A stretch of DNA of 64,000 nt from Gammaproteobacteria bacterium (GCA_026706595.1 JAPOYL010000021.1:1-64000); one strand, 5' to 3'; counted from the first letter of the stretch, positions 38,845 through 47,710 are shown. Notes: generated from the letters alone by a model not told the origin. A program made the numbers and translations.

Positions 38845-40096
38845 GCTCTGAGTATATCAATTGCTCGGCAAGAAGTTGTATTGGATGACAAACTACAACG
38901 GCAGCATTCATTCTTGAGAGTTGTGCCCTGAAATGCAAAGCACAACCGATATTGGGTGTTACCAAATAGGCAGCATCGCTATGCACGACTTCTGTGATGA
39001 TGTTCTGGCCCAGGCGGTCTGCATGTTCGGTCTGAAAAAGCACATTCAGGCCTCCTGCTCCGCAACATGCCGAATTATCCTGAAGCTTTTCAAGCCGGAT
39101 TTCAGGTATCGCATGGAGCAGCTTTTCCACTACCTGGGTATCACTGCCGATCTGTCTTTGTGTGCACGGGGTGTGGACAAACACTTTTTTCGGCAGTGGT
39201 CGGAAATCCAGGGCCTGCCGTTCGAGGTGTTCAACGGTAAACGAACAGATGTCCTTATGACAGCCTGCCAGTTCGGCGGAAAGTGGGCTATTTAGCAGTT
39301 CCGGGTATCGATCTATTTGTGAAGCACAGCCTGTAGCCAAGGAGACCAAGGCATCAACATCTTGGTCCTTGAACGTGTCACAGAATTTCTGGATGAGTTT
39401 TCTTGCGGTGCGTGGATCCCCGTTGTGTTGGTGCAAGGCTCCGCAACAATGAGTCTGCGGGAAACGCACTGTTTCAAACTGCAGGGCCCGTAAAACTGTT
39501 TCAGCAGCTGGAAGTGCAGCGTCGGAAAAAATGTCACCGGCGCATGACTCTATCAGTGCAACCCTTTCTTTTGGCACACGAGCAGTCGCGGACGGGACGG
39601 TGAAACGGGTCTTGTGTGGTCGGGGGATCAAGGTTGCCACACGCAGCAGGTGCGGGAAGCGCACCGCTGCCTTTTTCACTAGTCGGTTTATTTCCAGAGC
39701 ATGGTAGATACATAACATGCTCTTCATGAATTTTCGGATTCCGGTTTTACCTAATGTGACCAGCAGCAGTGACCGTGCGGCCCGATAACGCAATGTATGC
39801 TGTTGGCCTGTGATGTCACGGCCAGCATCCAGAATTTTTGCGTAGTCCACTTTCGCGGGGCAAACGGACATGCAGTTCATGCACGCCAGGCATTGATCGA
39901 GGTGGTCTACCAAGGCGGGGCTGGGCGACAATTTTTCTTCATGCAAGGCCCGCACCAGGGCAATACGGCCACGCGGGGATTCCGCCTCATTTCTTGTAAC
40001 AGAGTAAGTTGGGCAGTGGGGCAAGCACAGCCCACACATCACGCATTTGTCTGTTGCGGCAATGATGTCTTTGTTTTCAAACCTGGTTGCTAGCAT
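38837..40096 (-). CDS. GlcF-like iron-sulfur oxidoreductase subunit
   Basis: This 419-residue protein has two 4Fe-4S ferredoxin motifs (C18/C21/C24/C28 and C69/C72/C75/C79) and two CCG (DUF3483-type) domains with HCCGALHQHNG and NSACCGAGGLN. The layout is that of GlcF, the iron-sulfur subunit of glycolate oxidase, and of related heterodisulfide-reductase-like proteins. No flavoprotein partner (GlcD/GlcE) is adjacent, so the partner and substrate are open. It is co-transcribed with coq7. Confidence 0.88.
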   Translation of the reverse strand: MLATRFENKDIIAATDKCVMCGLCLPHCPTYSVTRNEAESPRGRIALVRALHEEKLSPSPALVDHLDQCLACMNCMSVCPAKVDYAKILDAGRDITGQQHTLRYRAARSLLLVTLGKTGIRKFMKSMLCIYHALEINRLVKKAAVRFPHLLRVATLIPRPHKTRFTVPSATARVPKERVALIESCAGDIFSDAALPAAETVLRALQFETVRFPQTHCCGALHQHNGDPRTARKLIQKFCDTFKDQDVDALVSLATGCASQIDRYPELLNSPLSAELAGCHKDICSFTVEHLERQALDFRPLPKKVFVHTPCTQRQIGSDTQVVEKLLHAIPEIRLEKLQDNSACCGAGGLNVLFQTEHADRLGQNIITEVVHSDAAYLVTPNIGCALHFRAQLSRMNAAVVVCHPIQLLAEQLIYSEHA

Positions 40097-40279
40097 GGTG
40101 CTATTGCGGAAACTTGAAGGTCTCAGGGGAGTAAGGCTTGGCTCATGTATGAATTGCCGACAGCTGATTTATGCATGCAGCCGTGAGGTGCTTCGAAAAT
40201 ACATGCGCACTCGCTGTTTTAGGTCATAGTGCTGTACCTGAACAAGAAACAGGATGGCAGTTTAGTATTGGTACCAGTG

Positions 40280-40285
40280 TATAAT
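40280..40285 (+). promoter_or_regulatory. -10 box upstream of the ferredoxin gene
   Basis: A perfect TATAAT lies 39 bp before the ferredoxin start. The expected -35 position has no good match, so the call is tentative. Confidence 0.35.
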
Positions 40286-40324
40286 TAAAACGTGGTTATG
40301 GATAATCCGTGACAGAGGTCAGTC

Positions 40325-40630
40325 ATGTCTTTTTATAAACGTCATCTCTTTATGTGCGTGAATCATCGGGAGGACAAACCCTGCTGCCAGGACCATGGGG
40401 CTGCAGAGTTACGCACGTATGCCAAAAACAGGACAAAAGAGCTGGGCATCGCAAAACAGGGCGGGGTGCGTGTGAATCGGGCAGGTTGTCTGGACCGCTG
40501 TGATGAAGGCCCCATTGCCGTGGTTTATCCCGACGCCGTTTGGTACACCTACCGGGATGAAAGTGATCTCGATGAAATCATTACCAAGCACCTTATTGAC
40601 GGCGATATCGTTGACCGTCTGAGAATCTGA
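40325..40630 (+). CDS. Thioredoxin-like 2Fe-2S ferredoxin
   Basis: The 101-residue protein matches the small thioredoxin-fold 2Fe-2S ferredoxins. Cysteines C11 and C20/C21 (FMCVNHREDKPCC) and C55/C59 (AGCLDRCDEGP) can hold the cluster. The electron-transfer partner is unknown. It is divergent from the GlcF-like gene, 228 bp apart, so a functional link is possible but unproven. Confidence 0.9.
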   Translation: MSFYKRHLFMCVNHREDKPCCQDHGAAELRTYAKNRTKELGIAKQGGVRVNRAGCLDRCDEGPIAVVYPDAVWYTYRDESDLDEIITKHLIDGDIVDRLRI

Positions 40631-40683
40631 CCCCCTTCCATATACCCATATAGGGGTGTAAGGCAAAATTCCTCAAAAATTAG

Positions 40684-40712
40684 TTGACTGTAATATAAAA
40701 ATATTAGAAAAT
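40684..40712 (+). promoter_or_regulatory. Promoter with palindromic spacer for a candidate small RNA
   Basis: TTGACT (40684-40689) and GAAAAT (40707-40712) are 17 bp apart. The spacer contains TAATAT-AAAA-ATATTA, a perfect AT-rich inverted repeat, which looks like an operator placed between the two boxes. Confidence 0.5.
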
Positions 40713-40718
40713 GCGCAT

Positions 40719-40812
40719 ATTCTGATAGTTTGAATGCAAACTTAAGAGCTCCTCCATCTACCTCTCTGGTAGTTAGCTAAGCGTAGGCCGCAAAAGCCTA
40801 CGCTTTTTTTTT
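40719..40812 (+). ncRNA. Candidate small RNA with C-rich loops
   Basis: A promoter-like element ends at 40712 and a strong terminator ends at 40812, giving a transcript of about 95 nt without a reading frame. It could fold as GTTTG-aatg-CAAAC, an unpaired CTCCTCC stretch, CTACC-tctct-GGTAG, then the terminator stem. CUCC-type segments are complementary to ribosome binding sites, as in several known regulatory RNAs. It belongs to no family I recognise. It might instead be the 3' tail of the ferredoxin transcript. Confidence 0.5.
40780..40812 (+). terminator. Strong rho-independent terminator upstream of rplM
   Basis: AGCGTAGGC-cgcaaaa-GCCTACGCT is a perfect 9-bp stem ending in nine T residues. 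It insulates rplM-rpsI from the ferredoxin gene. Confidence 0.92.
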
Positions 40813-40898
40813 GCCCCAAAGCAGGGAGCGCTTGTCAGCATACTATGATGTCCGTTAATATCTCCCGCTTTGCGGAACAAGAATCCTAGGTGAGTTTG

Positions 40899-41327
40899 AT
40901 GACCACAGTCAGCGCTAAACCTGCACAAGTCCAGCGCAGTTGGTATCTGGTGGATGCTACCGATAAAACTTTGGGGCGCATGGCAAGTGAGATCGCGACA
41001 CGGTTGAAAGGTAAACACAAACCGATCTATACGCCGCATGTGGACACCGGTGACTTTATTGTTGTCATCAACGCCGAGAAGGTACGCGTCACAGGCAACA
41101 AAATGGAAGACAAGACGTATCATCGCTACACTGGCTACGTCGGTGGTCTGAAGTCCACCAAACTCAAAGAAATGCATGCAAAACACCCTGAGCGTGTTAT
41201 TGAGAATGCAGTAAGAGGGATGTTGCCAAAGAATCCACTGGGCCGGGCAATGTTTCGAAAACTGAAAGTCTATGCAGGTTCAGAGCACAAGCATTCTGCA
41301 CAGCAACCCCAACCATTAGAGTTTTAA
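40899..41327 (+). CDS. rplM: 50S ribosomal protein L13
   Basis: L13 is an early-assembling protein of the large ribosomal subunit. The 142-residue product has the same length as in E. coli and shows [32 protein letters not shown] and [15 protein letters not shown]. The ATG at 40899 follows AGGTGAG; the tracked GTG at 40890 is not needed. It is co-transcribed with rpsI 6 bp downstream. In E. coli L13 represses its own operon through the leader; a comparable leader here would be 40813-40898. Confidence 0.98.
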   Translation: MTTVSAKPAQVQRSWYLVDATDKTLGRMASEIATRLKGKHKPIYTPHVDTGDFIVVINAEKVRVTGNKMEDKTYHRYTGYVGGLKSTKLKEMHAKHPERVIENAVRGMLPKNPLGRAMFRKLKVYAGSEHKHSAQQPQPLEF

Positions 41328-41333
41328 TTACCC

Positions 41334-41726
41334 ATGCCACTAGAACAGTTTTACGGAACCGGGCGAAGAAAAAGTTCGACTGCACGCGTCTATCTGCGTC
41401 CTGGCTCAGGCCAGATCACGGTCAATATGCGTGCCTTCGATCAATATTTTGGCAGGGAGACATCATGCATGATAATTCGCCAGCCACTCGAACTTACTGA
41501 GCTGACAGACAAATTTGATATTGATGTCAAGGTCAAGGGTGGGGGTTCGAACGGCCAGGCTGGCGCGGTCCAGTTGGGAATAGCCCGGGCACTGCTGGAA
41601 TATGACCAGAATCTTCGAGCGCCGTTGCGACAGAACGGATTTCTCACCCGTGATGCGCGTGAAGTGGAACGCAAAAAAGTTGGCCTGCGCAAGGCACGCA
41701 AGAAAGAACAATATTCCAAGCGCTAA
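41334..41726 (+). CDS. rpsI: 30S ribosomal protein S9
   Basis: S9 is a head protein of the small subunit whose C-terminal tail touches the P-site tRNA. The 130-residue product has [18 protein letters not shown] at the start, [19 protein letters not shown] in the middle and the basic tail [14 protein letters not shown] with the usual terminal KR. It follows rplM as in nearly all proteobacteria. Confidence 0.98.
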   Translation: MPLEQFYGTGRRKSSTARVYLRPGSGQITVNMRAFDQYFGRETSCMIIRQPLELTELTDKFDIDVKVKGGGSNGQAGAVQLGIARALLEYDQNLRAPLRQNGFLTRDAREVERKKVGLRKARKKEQYSKR

Positions 41727-41779
41727 TCTGCGTCTCCTTGAGTGGAGTTTCTTGGGCGCTGAACAATTTGACGATACCT

Positions 41780-41815
41780 ATAGCCCCCTGTTATTCACAG
41801 GTGTGTTGGGGCTCG
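41780..41815. other. Nested hairpin between rpsI and rpiA
   Basis: AGCCCC and GGGGCT enclose an inner CCTGT-tattc-ACAGG hairpin. No T-run follows on either strand, so it is not a standard rho-independent terminator; it may stabilise or mark the rpsI 3' end. Confidence 0.3.
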
Positions 41816-41915
41816 TAAATCATTTGTAGATTTAGAATTCTTTCAGGGCAAGCCGCCTGAATTTCTCCTGTGTACTCCGAGGAGCCCATGCCGGGTTCGT
41901 TGTCAGTTGGTCCTG

Positions 41916-42569
41916 TCAGATAGTTTGAAGGCCTGATTCCATACCCAAGATCAGCATATCGGCGGGCCTTAATGCAAAAATGCCGACAGTGACAACACCT
42001 GCGATATTGTTCAGTTCGCGTTCCTTGTCTACGGGATTCAGGATTTCCAAATTGTGCACATCGAGAATAAAATTGCCGTTATCGGTTTTATATCCTTCTC
42101 TCAACTCGGGGATGCCGCCGTGCTTGACAAGCTGTCTTGCTACGTGACTTCTTGCCATAGGGATTACTTCAACGGGCAAGGGGAAAGCCCCCAGTGTGTC
42201 CACTAGCTTGGTATCGTCAGCAATGCAGACGAATTTCTCACTAACTCCTGCAACAATTTTTTCACGCGTTAACGCGCCACCACCCCCTTTGATCAAATGC
42301 TTGTGGCGTGTCGCCTCATCGGCACCATCAACATATACCGGCAGGCTGGGTACGGAATTCAGGTCCAGCACCTGTATGCCGTGCTCCTTCAGTCGCCTTG
42401 CCGTGGCTTCTGAGCTTGCCACGGTTCCATCGATTTTTCCCTTTATGCCCGCAAGTGCATCAATAAAATAATTTGCGGTAGATCCTGTGCCAACGCCGAT
42501 TACATCGCCAGCTTGTATATAATCCAGAGCACCCTCGGCAGCAGCTAGTTTCTTTTTCTCAAGTGACAT
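41916..42569 (-). CDS. rpiA: Ribose-5-phosphate isomerase A
   Basis: RpiA interconverts ribose 5-phosphate and ribulose 5-phosphate. The 217-residue protein has [17 protein letters not shown], the active-site [26 protein letters not shown] and a late [12 protein letters not shown]. It is divergent from ilvA with 77 bp between them, a familiar gammaproteobacterial arrangement. It acts with rpe and tkt in the same pathway. Confidence 0.97.
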   Translation of the reverse strand: MSLEKKKLAAAEGALDYIQAGDVIGVGTGSTANYFIDALAGIKGKIDGTVASSEATARRLKEHGIQVLDLNSVPSLPVYVDGADEATRHKHLIKGGGGALTREKIVAGVSEKFVCIADDTKLVDTLGAFPLPVEVIPMARSHVARQLVKHGGIPELREGYKTDNGNFILDVHNLEILNPVDKERELNNIAGVVTVGIFALRPADMLILGMESGLQTI

Positions 42570-42646
42570 TGCATGAAAACAGTTTGAGTTTTATAAATGA
42601 TACCGGTACCAGGTACGGAAAGCATGATCTATTGTGATTTTATGAT

Positions 42647-44164
42647 ATGGCAAACAAAGAACTTGTAAACAAGATAGAAAATGCCAAGGTGTATGACGTT
42701 GCGGTCAAGTCTGCACTTGATTTTGCGTATACCCTGTCTGAACGGTTCTCCAATCAGATTTACCTGAAGAGAGAGGATCAACAAAGCGTTTTTTCTTTCA
42801 AACTCAGGGGCGCCTACAACAAAATTGCGCGCTTGCCGGAATCTGAAAGGAAGCGAGGGGTAATCGCCGCATCGGCAGGAAATCATGCCCAAGGTGTAGC
42901 CCTTGCTGCAAAAAAACTAGCCATCCACGCCACTATCGTGATGCCATGTACCACCCCATCCATCAAGGTGCAATCGGTCACCAGCATGGGAGCAACTGCC
43001 ATTTTGCATGGTGATACCTATGACGAAGCCTTTTTACATTCCTATGAACTTGCAGAAAGTCAGGGGCTGGCTTACGTGCATCCCTATGATGACGATGATG
43101 TTATCGCGGGACAGGGGACTGTCGCACAGGAGATACTGCAGCAAATTCCATCTGGCATAGACGCAATATTTGTTCCGATTGGAGGCGGCGGACTTATTGC
43201 TGGCATGGCAGCTTATATCAAGCACTATCGGCCTGACATCAAGGTGATCGGGGTTGAGCCTCAGGATGCACCGACCATGCATGCCGCGTTACTGGCAAAA
43301 AAGAGAGTGCAACTGGACACCGTCGGGATTTTTGCGGATGGGGTTGCCGTTCGATGTGTTGGTGAAAAGACTTTCGAAATAGCAAAACGACTTGTCGATG
43401 AGGTGTTGTTGGTAAGTACAGATGAGATCTGTGCTGCTATCAAGGACCTTTTTGATGAAACCCGCACGCTGTTCGAACCTGCAGGAGCTTTGGCTTTGGC
43501 GGGGATCAAACAATATGTTGACCGGGAAAAAGTCACAGACAAATTGCTGGTCGCAGTAAATACCGGCGCAAATATGAATTTTGATCGTTTACGCCATGTA
43601 GCAGAGCGTGCAGAGCTTGGCGAACGAAGAGAGTGCTTGTTTGCAGTAACGATTCCCGAGAAGCGAGGCAGTTTTTTGGCGTTCTGCCGGCTACTCGGAT
43701 CTCGAGGAGTTACGGAGTTTAACTATCGATATGCAGATACCGAGGAAGCCCAAATATTTTTGGGTGTGAATGTAGAGGATGCTGAAACTGAAAAAAATCA
43801 GCTGCTACAAACATTGGAAGCATCCGGGTACCCTGCACTTGATATTTCGGATAATGAAGTCGCAATTCTTCATTTGCGGCACATGGTGGGTGGTCGAAGT
43901 CCGGCATTGGAGAATGAAATCTTGTTTCGTTTTGAATTTCCGGAGCGGCCTGGCGCATTGCTCGATTTCCTGGAAATGATTGGGCAGGAATGGAACATCA
44001 GTCTGTTTCACTACCGTAACCACGGTGCAGCATATGGGCGTGTGTTGGCTGGGATTCAGGTGTCTGTAGAACACCGAAAGCGCTTTGACCAGTTCTTGGC
44101 TAAACTGGGGTACAGGTGCTGGGAGGAAACCAGCAACCCGGTATATAAATTGTTCTTAGGCTGA
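42647..44164 (+). CDS. ilvA: Threonine ammonia-lyase, biosynthetic
   Basis: IlvA deaminates threonine to 2-oxobutanoate, the first committed step to isoleucine. The 505-residue protein has the pyridoxal phosphate lysine in SVFSFKLRGAYNKI, SAGNHAQGVALAA, the phosphate loop PIGGGGLIAGMAAYI, and two C-terminal ACT-like regulatory domains (about residues 330-500) that mediate feedback by isoleucine. The length is that of the long, regulated form. Confidence 0.97.
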   Translation: MANKELVNKIENAKVYDVAVKSALDFAYTLSERFSNQIYLKREDQQSVFSFKLRGAYNKIARLPESERKRGVIAASAGNHAQGVALAAKKLAIHATIVMPCTTPSIKVQSVTSMGATAILHGDTYDEAFLHSYELAESQGLAYVHPYDDDDVIAGQGTVAQEILQQIPSGIDAIFVPIGGGGLIAGMAAYIKHYRPDIKVIGVEPQDAPTMHAALLAKKRVQLDTVGIFADGVAVRCVGEKTFEIAKRLVDEVLLVSTDEICAAIKDLFDETRTLFEPAGALALAGIKQYVDREKVTDKLLVAVNTGANMNFDRLRHVAERAELGERRECLFAVTIPEKRGSFLAFCRLLGSRGVTEFNYRYADTEEAQIFLGVNVEDAETEKNQLLQTLEASGYPALDISDNEVAILHLRHMVGGRSPALENEILFRFEFPERPGALLDFLEMIGQEWNISLFHYRNHGAAYGRVLAGIQVSVEHRKRFDQFLAKLGYRCWEETSNPVYKLFLG

Positions 44165-44240
44165 AATTTAAGATTGTTTCGGAGCATACGGCTCTAGTAT
44201 TTAAAGCTAGCAACGCAACGAATCCTGAAGAGGGGTTTGT

Positions 44241-44276
44241 CACAAAAAAAGGCTCTAAAAAGAGCCTTTTTTTGTG
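44241..44276. terminator. Bidirectional terminator between ilvA and the histone-like gene
   Basis: CACAAAAAAAGGCTCT-AAAA-AGAGCCTTTTTTTGTG is a perfect 16-bp stem with A- and T-tracts on both sides, so it can stop transcription from ilvA and from the convergent gene. Confidence 0.92.
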
Positions 44277-44293
44277 GTACAGACGACTTTGCG

Positions 44294-44737
44294 TTAGCGG
44301 GATTTGCGCCGAACAGCCTTTTTGGCAGTTTTACGTTTAGCAGTCTTACGCTTGACGGCTTTTTTAGCGGTCTTGCGTTTGGCGGTTTTACGCTTAACGG
44401 CTTTTTTAGCGGTCTTACGTTTAGCGGTTTTACGCTTGACGGCTTTTTTAGCGGTCTTGCGTTTGGCGGTTTTACGCTTGACAGCCTTTTTGGCAGTTTT
44501 ACGTTTAGCAGTCTTACGCTTGACGGCTTTTTTAGCGGTCTTGCGTTTGGCGGTTTTACGCTTAACGGCTTTTTTAGCGGTCTTGCGTTTAGCAGTAGTC
44601 TTACGCTTGGTGGTCTTGCGCTTGACAGCCTTTTTAGCAGTCTTACGCTTGGCAGTTGCAGCAGTCTTGCGCTTGACGACTTTTTTGGCAGTCCTGCGTT
44701 TGGCAGTTGCAGCGGTCTTACGTTTCTTGATGGCCAT
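44294..44737 (-). CDS. Histone H1-like Lys/Arg/Ala-rich repeat protein
   Basis: The 147-residue product is almost only K, R, T, A and V. After a short start (MAIKKRKTAATAKR) it consists of repeats, ending in six copies of a 14-residue unit and a final RRKSR. The composition matches bacterial histone H1-like proteins of the AlgP and HctB kind, expected to bind DNA and be disordered. GGAGGGGAG precedes the ATG at 44737. The plus-strand ORFs in the same place (176 and 156 residues) are repeat artefacts. The function here is inferred from composition only. Confidence 0.85.
   Translation of the reverse strand: MAIKKRKTAATAKRRTAKKVVKRKTAATAKRKTAKKAVKRKTTKRKTTAKRKTAKKAVKRKTAKRKTAKKAVKRKTAKRKTAKKAVKRKTAKRKTAKKAVKRKTAKRKTAKKAVKRKTAKRKTAKKAVKRKTAKRKTAKKAVRRKSR
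44312..44563 (-). repeat. Six tandem 42-bp repeats inside the histone-like gene
   Basis: Six units encode KRKTAKRKTAKKAV. The DNA copies differ at a few synonymous positions (for example gcggtc/gcagtc and cttgac/cttaac), so selection on the protein is likely. Copy number may vary between strains. Confidence 0.88.
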
Positions 44738-44873
44738 CAATACTCCCCTCCAAACAATAAACGTTGAGTTGTAGTCGCGCTAAAGTATATACGTTTGATA
44801 TATAAATACTAGTTTTTTTGCGATGTTTTTAATTTAAGGTTATGTGCAAAAACTAAAGTCACTACGCATCAAT

Positions 44874-45326
44874 TCATTCCAATGACAAAATATATTCCCA
44901 GTGTTTTTTGCTTACTGGCATAACTGAAAGTCGGTTGCCGCGTTTCAAGAGTTGCAAACCATCTAGTTTTTTTTGTTGCTTGAGTTCTGACAGCGTAATC
45001 GTGCGTTTCAGCTTTCGTTTATAACGCACATCTACCATGAACCAGCGTGGATTCTCAGGATCACTTTTGGGGTCGTAATGCTTGTCTTCCCGGTCGAAGG
45101 CGGTGTGATCCGGATAAGATTCGCGAGCAATTGTCATGATGCCCACGATTCCAATTTCATCGCAATTCGAGTGATACATAAAGGCTAAATCGCCTTTTTT
45201 CATATCGTCGCGCATCATGTTTCGTGCCTGGTAGTTGCGTACGCCGTCCCAAGGCTCCACTTTGTCTCGTTTCAGATCATCGATACTGTATTCACCTGGT
45301 TCGCTTTTCATTAACCAATACTGCAT
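44874..45326 (-). CDS. EVE domain-containing protein
   Basis: The 150-residue protein is a single EVE domain (PUA-like fold, thymocyte nuclear protein 1 family): YWLMKSEPGEYSIDDL, WDGVRNYQARNMMRD, GDLAFMYHSNC and NPRWFMVDVRY. EVE domains bind modified bases in DNA or RNA; the ligand here is unknown. It occupies the place downstream of zapA-6S RNA where fau (ygfA) stands in E. coli. Confidence 0.93.
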   Translation of the reverse strand: MQYWLMKSEPGEYSIDDLKRDKVEPWDGVRNYQARNMMRDDMKKGDLAFMYHSNCDEIGIVGIMTIARESYPDHTAFDREDKHYDPKSDPENPRWFMVDVRYKRKLKRTITLSELKQQKKLDGLQLLKRGNRLSVMPVSKKHWEYILSLE

Positions 45327-45387
45327 GGCAGGCCACCCTACGATTTATTTGTATACAGATTTTAGTGAAGAACCGGAAGCGTAGTAC

Positions 45388-45580
45388 GCGGATACACTCC
45401 ACGAATACTGTGGTTGCTATTGCCCTTGAACCAGAGGTTCAAGTGGGAGAACTGAAAAATGCATCAGGCTTCCCATTTTCTGGGGCTGCACAACAACATT
45501 TTTTACAGCGTTGTCCCTGAGTAAAAAAATAGGCTCAAGGTATGTATCTAGCAACTCACCGGTACCGCAGAGGTATCCGG
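45388..45580 (-). ncRNA. ssrS: 6S RNA
   Basis: The region directly downstream of zapA on the same strand holds hallmarks of 6S RNA. ACTTGAACC-tct-GGTTCAAGGGC matches the conserved 3' half hairpin of the E. coli molecule. CCTTGAGCCTA matches the 5' half (CCCUGAGCCGAUA). The ends pair as CGGATAC with GTATCCG, closing a molecule of about 190 nt with a large internal bulge region. 6S RNA binds sigma-70 RNA polymerase in stationary phase. End positions are approximate. Confidence 0.85.
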
Positions 45581-45604
45581 TTTCAATGTGAGTTTAGCAG
45601 ATTC

Positions 45605-45919
45605 TTAAAGCTCAAGCTGTCGGGTATTTTCTAAGACAGTGTCAATCTGATCCTGAAGATCACGAATTCGGGTGTAGAAACTTTTGCTTGCTTGATTCTG
45701 CTCGTCGGTTTGCGAAAGCAGGGTATGGGCCAGGTTCAATGCTGCCATCACTGTTATGCGATCTGCACCTATGACCTTGCCTCCACTGCGCACTTCCTCT
45801 ATGTGCGCATTCAGTAGTTCTGCGGATGTTTGCAGCGACTCTTCTTCACCTTCCCCGCAAACAACACGATATTCCTTGTCCAGGATACTGAGTACTATAG
45901 GAGAATCTTGGTTGCTCAT
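45605..45919 (-). CDS. zapA: Cell division protein ZapA
   Basis: ZapA bundles FtsZ filaments at the division ring. The 104-residue protein has the N-terminal fold SPIVLSILDKEYRVVCGEGEEESL, GADRITVMAALNLAHTLL and a C-terminal coiled coil (about residues 70-104). Its start overlaps the upstream coiled-coil gene by 4 bp (ATGA). 6S RNA follows about 25 bp after the stop, as in other gammaproteobacteria. Confidence 0.95.
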   Translation of the reverse strand: MSNQDSPIVLSILDKEYRVVCGEGEEESLQTSAELLNAHIEEVRSGGKVIGADRITVMAALNLAHTLLSQTDEQNQASKSFYTRIRDLQDQIDTVLENTRQLEL

Positions 45920-46149
45920 ATGCTGACTTCCATTGACTTGAGTCGTGTGATCATGGCCTCGACTCGTTTGCGCGCCTGCTCGTTTTTATCGATCAGGCTG
46001 GCCCTTTCAGCGGTGTACGAATCCTGCTGCGCCTTCAGAAGGCTGTTCTCTTTCTGGAGGTCTTCGTATGCTCGGATAAGGCTATTTACACGACTCTCAA
46101 GTCGCTTTAGTTCCTGTTCATTGAGCAGGCCTGAGTCTGTCTTCCCCAT
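45916..46149 (-). CDS. ZapB-like coiled-coil protein (TIGR02449 family)
   Basis: The 77-residue protein is one continuous coiled coil with a heptad pattern (LNEQELKRLESRVNSLIRAYEDL, KENSLLKAQQDSY). It matches the small gammaproteobacterial family found directly upstream of zapA and is a likely ZapB-like partner in the division ring. That role is inferred from position and shape. Confidence 0.88.
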   Translation of the reverse strand: MGKTDSGLLNEQELKRLESRVNSLIRAYEDLQKENSLLKAQQDSYTAERASLIDKNEQARKRVEAMITRLKSMEVSI

Positions 46150-46384
46150 TGCAAAATGGTAGGATGATGTATCTTTATCGTCAACTCAAATTTAAGAAAT
46201 ATGCCTTGATATGCTGAAAAATCTAAAGATATTTCATCGTGAGGCGCGTCTTGGGAGGGGTCTGCCGCGATGGGTCCCGGCGGCGGGCACACCGAGCAAA
46301 TTTTGAGAGACTTATTTGGCAACCGCTGTATATACTGAATTACTTAACTTGCAGATAATCAAGGCATTCTGACCTGAGCATGAC

Positions 46385-47695
46385 ATGAACACGAAAGAGT
46401 TGACCAAGCGACGCAAAACGCTGATGCGCATGGTGGGCCACAAGGGGATCGCCATTGTGCCCTCTGCGAATCCGGTCCCGAGGAATCGGGATGTGGACCA
46501 TGTGTTTCGCCAGGACAGTGACTTTTTGTACCTGACAGGTTTTGAGGAGCCCAACGCCCTAGCATTGCTGATACCGGACAAGGAGGGGGATCGATACATA
46601 TTGTTTTGTCGAGAGCGCAATGCTGACCAGGAAATATGGAACGGGTGCAGGGCCGGGCTGGAAGGCGCAGAGAAGAACTATCTTGCAGACAAGGCCTATG
46701 CAATCAACCAGCTTGATGAAATATTGCCACGGCTCCTTTCAGACCGTGAAAGGATTTTTTATCCGATGGGCCGTGATGCAAGTTTTGACCACAAGGTCAT
46801 CAGTTGGGTGAACCAGTCCCGAGGTTCTTATCGGGATGCAAAACACATTCTCCATGAACTGCTCTCGCTGGACTACCTTTTGCACGACATGCGTTTGTAC
46901 AAGTCACGCAGTGAGGTCAGTCTGATGAGAAAGGCAGCAAAAGTTTCCATTGCAGCCCATGTGCGTGCCATGCAGGCGTGTGAACCGGGAAAGCATGAGT
47001 ATGAGATCGAAGCCGAGTTGCTCTATGAATTCAAGAAAGCAGGCTGCGTCCCGGCCTATCCCTCTATTGTTGGCGGTGGGGGCAACACTTGTATTCTGCA
47101 TTACACCGAAAATAGCCAAGTACTCAACGATGGCGATTTGTTGCTTATCGACGCAGGTGCTGAGTGCCAGGGCTATGCCAGTGACATCACCCGCACCTTC
47201 CCTGTAAACGGGACTTTTTCAAATATCCAGCGAGAAGTGTATGAGTTGGTGCTGGAGGCCCAAACTGCTGCAATCCGGAAGGTAAAGCCCGGTAACCACT
47301 GGAATGACCCGCATCATGAAGCCGTAAAAGTGCTTACCAAAGGTTTGGTGGGGCTGGGTTTGTTGAAAGGTAAGCCTGCCAAACTGATCAAAGACGAGAA
47401 ATACCGGCAGTTCTATATGCACCGAACCGGCCATTGGCTGGGTTTAGATGTGCATGATGTAGGCGACTACCGTTTTGATGAAGAATGGAGACTGCTTGAG
47501 CCGGGCATGACATTGACTGTAGAACCAGGTTTGTACATTACCCGGACAAAAGGCGTGCCAAAATATTTCTGGAATATTGGCATCCGCATTGAGGACGATG
47601 TGCTGGTCACCAAAGATGGCAATCAAGTGCTCACTGAAAAACTCACCCGTGACCCGGATGAAATTGAAGCCCTGATGGCAGGGTCTGTACATTGA
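46385..47695 (+). CDS. pepP: Xaa-Pro aminopeptidase
   Basis: PepP removes N-terminal residues next to proline using two metal ions. The 436-residue protein has the N-terminal creatinase-like domain (HVFRQDSDFLYLTGFEEP) and the pita-bread catalytic domain with metal ligands in LLIDAGAECQGYASDITRTFPV, HRTGHWLGLDVHDVG and MTLTVEPGLYI. It heads pepP-ubiH-ubiI. The ygfB (UPF0149) gene that often precedes it is missing; the 235-bp gap upstream holds only divergent promoters. Confidence 0.97.
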   Translation: MNTKELTKRRKTLMRMVGHKGIAIVPSANPVPRNRDVDHVFRQDSDFLYLTGFEEPNALALLIPDKEGDRYILFCRERNADQEIWNGCRAGLEGAEKNYLADKAYAINQLDEILPRLLSDRERIFYPMGRDASFDHKVISWVNQSRGSYRDAKHILHELLSLDYLLHDMRLYKSRSEVSLMRKAAKVSIAAHVRAMQACEPGKHEYEIEAELLYEFKKAGCVPAYPSIVGGGGNTCILHYTENSQVLNDGDLLLIDAGAECQGYASDITRTFPVNGTFSNIQREVYELVLEAQTAAIRKVKPGNHWNDPHHEAVKVLTKGLVGLGLLKGKPAKLIKDEKYRQFYMHRTGHWLGLDVHDVGDYRFDEEWRLLEPGMTLTVEPGLYITRTKGVPKYFWNIGIRIEDDVLVTKDGNQVLTEKLTRDPDEIEALMAGSVH

Positions 47696-47710
47696 GTTTT
47701 CCTGTACATC

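Noticed and set aside
40631-40665. Terminator directly after the ferredoxin gene
   Set aside because: CCCC and GGGG could pair, but the stem is irregular and no T-run follows.
44237-44767. 176-residue plus-strand ORF that looks like a phenylalanine/glycine repeat protein
   Set aside because: The repeats are only the complement of the 42-bp repeats of the histone-like gene, which has a good ribosome site and a known composition type.
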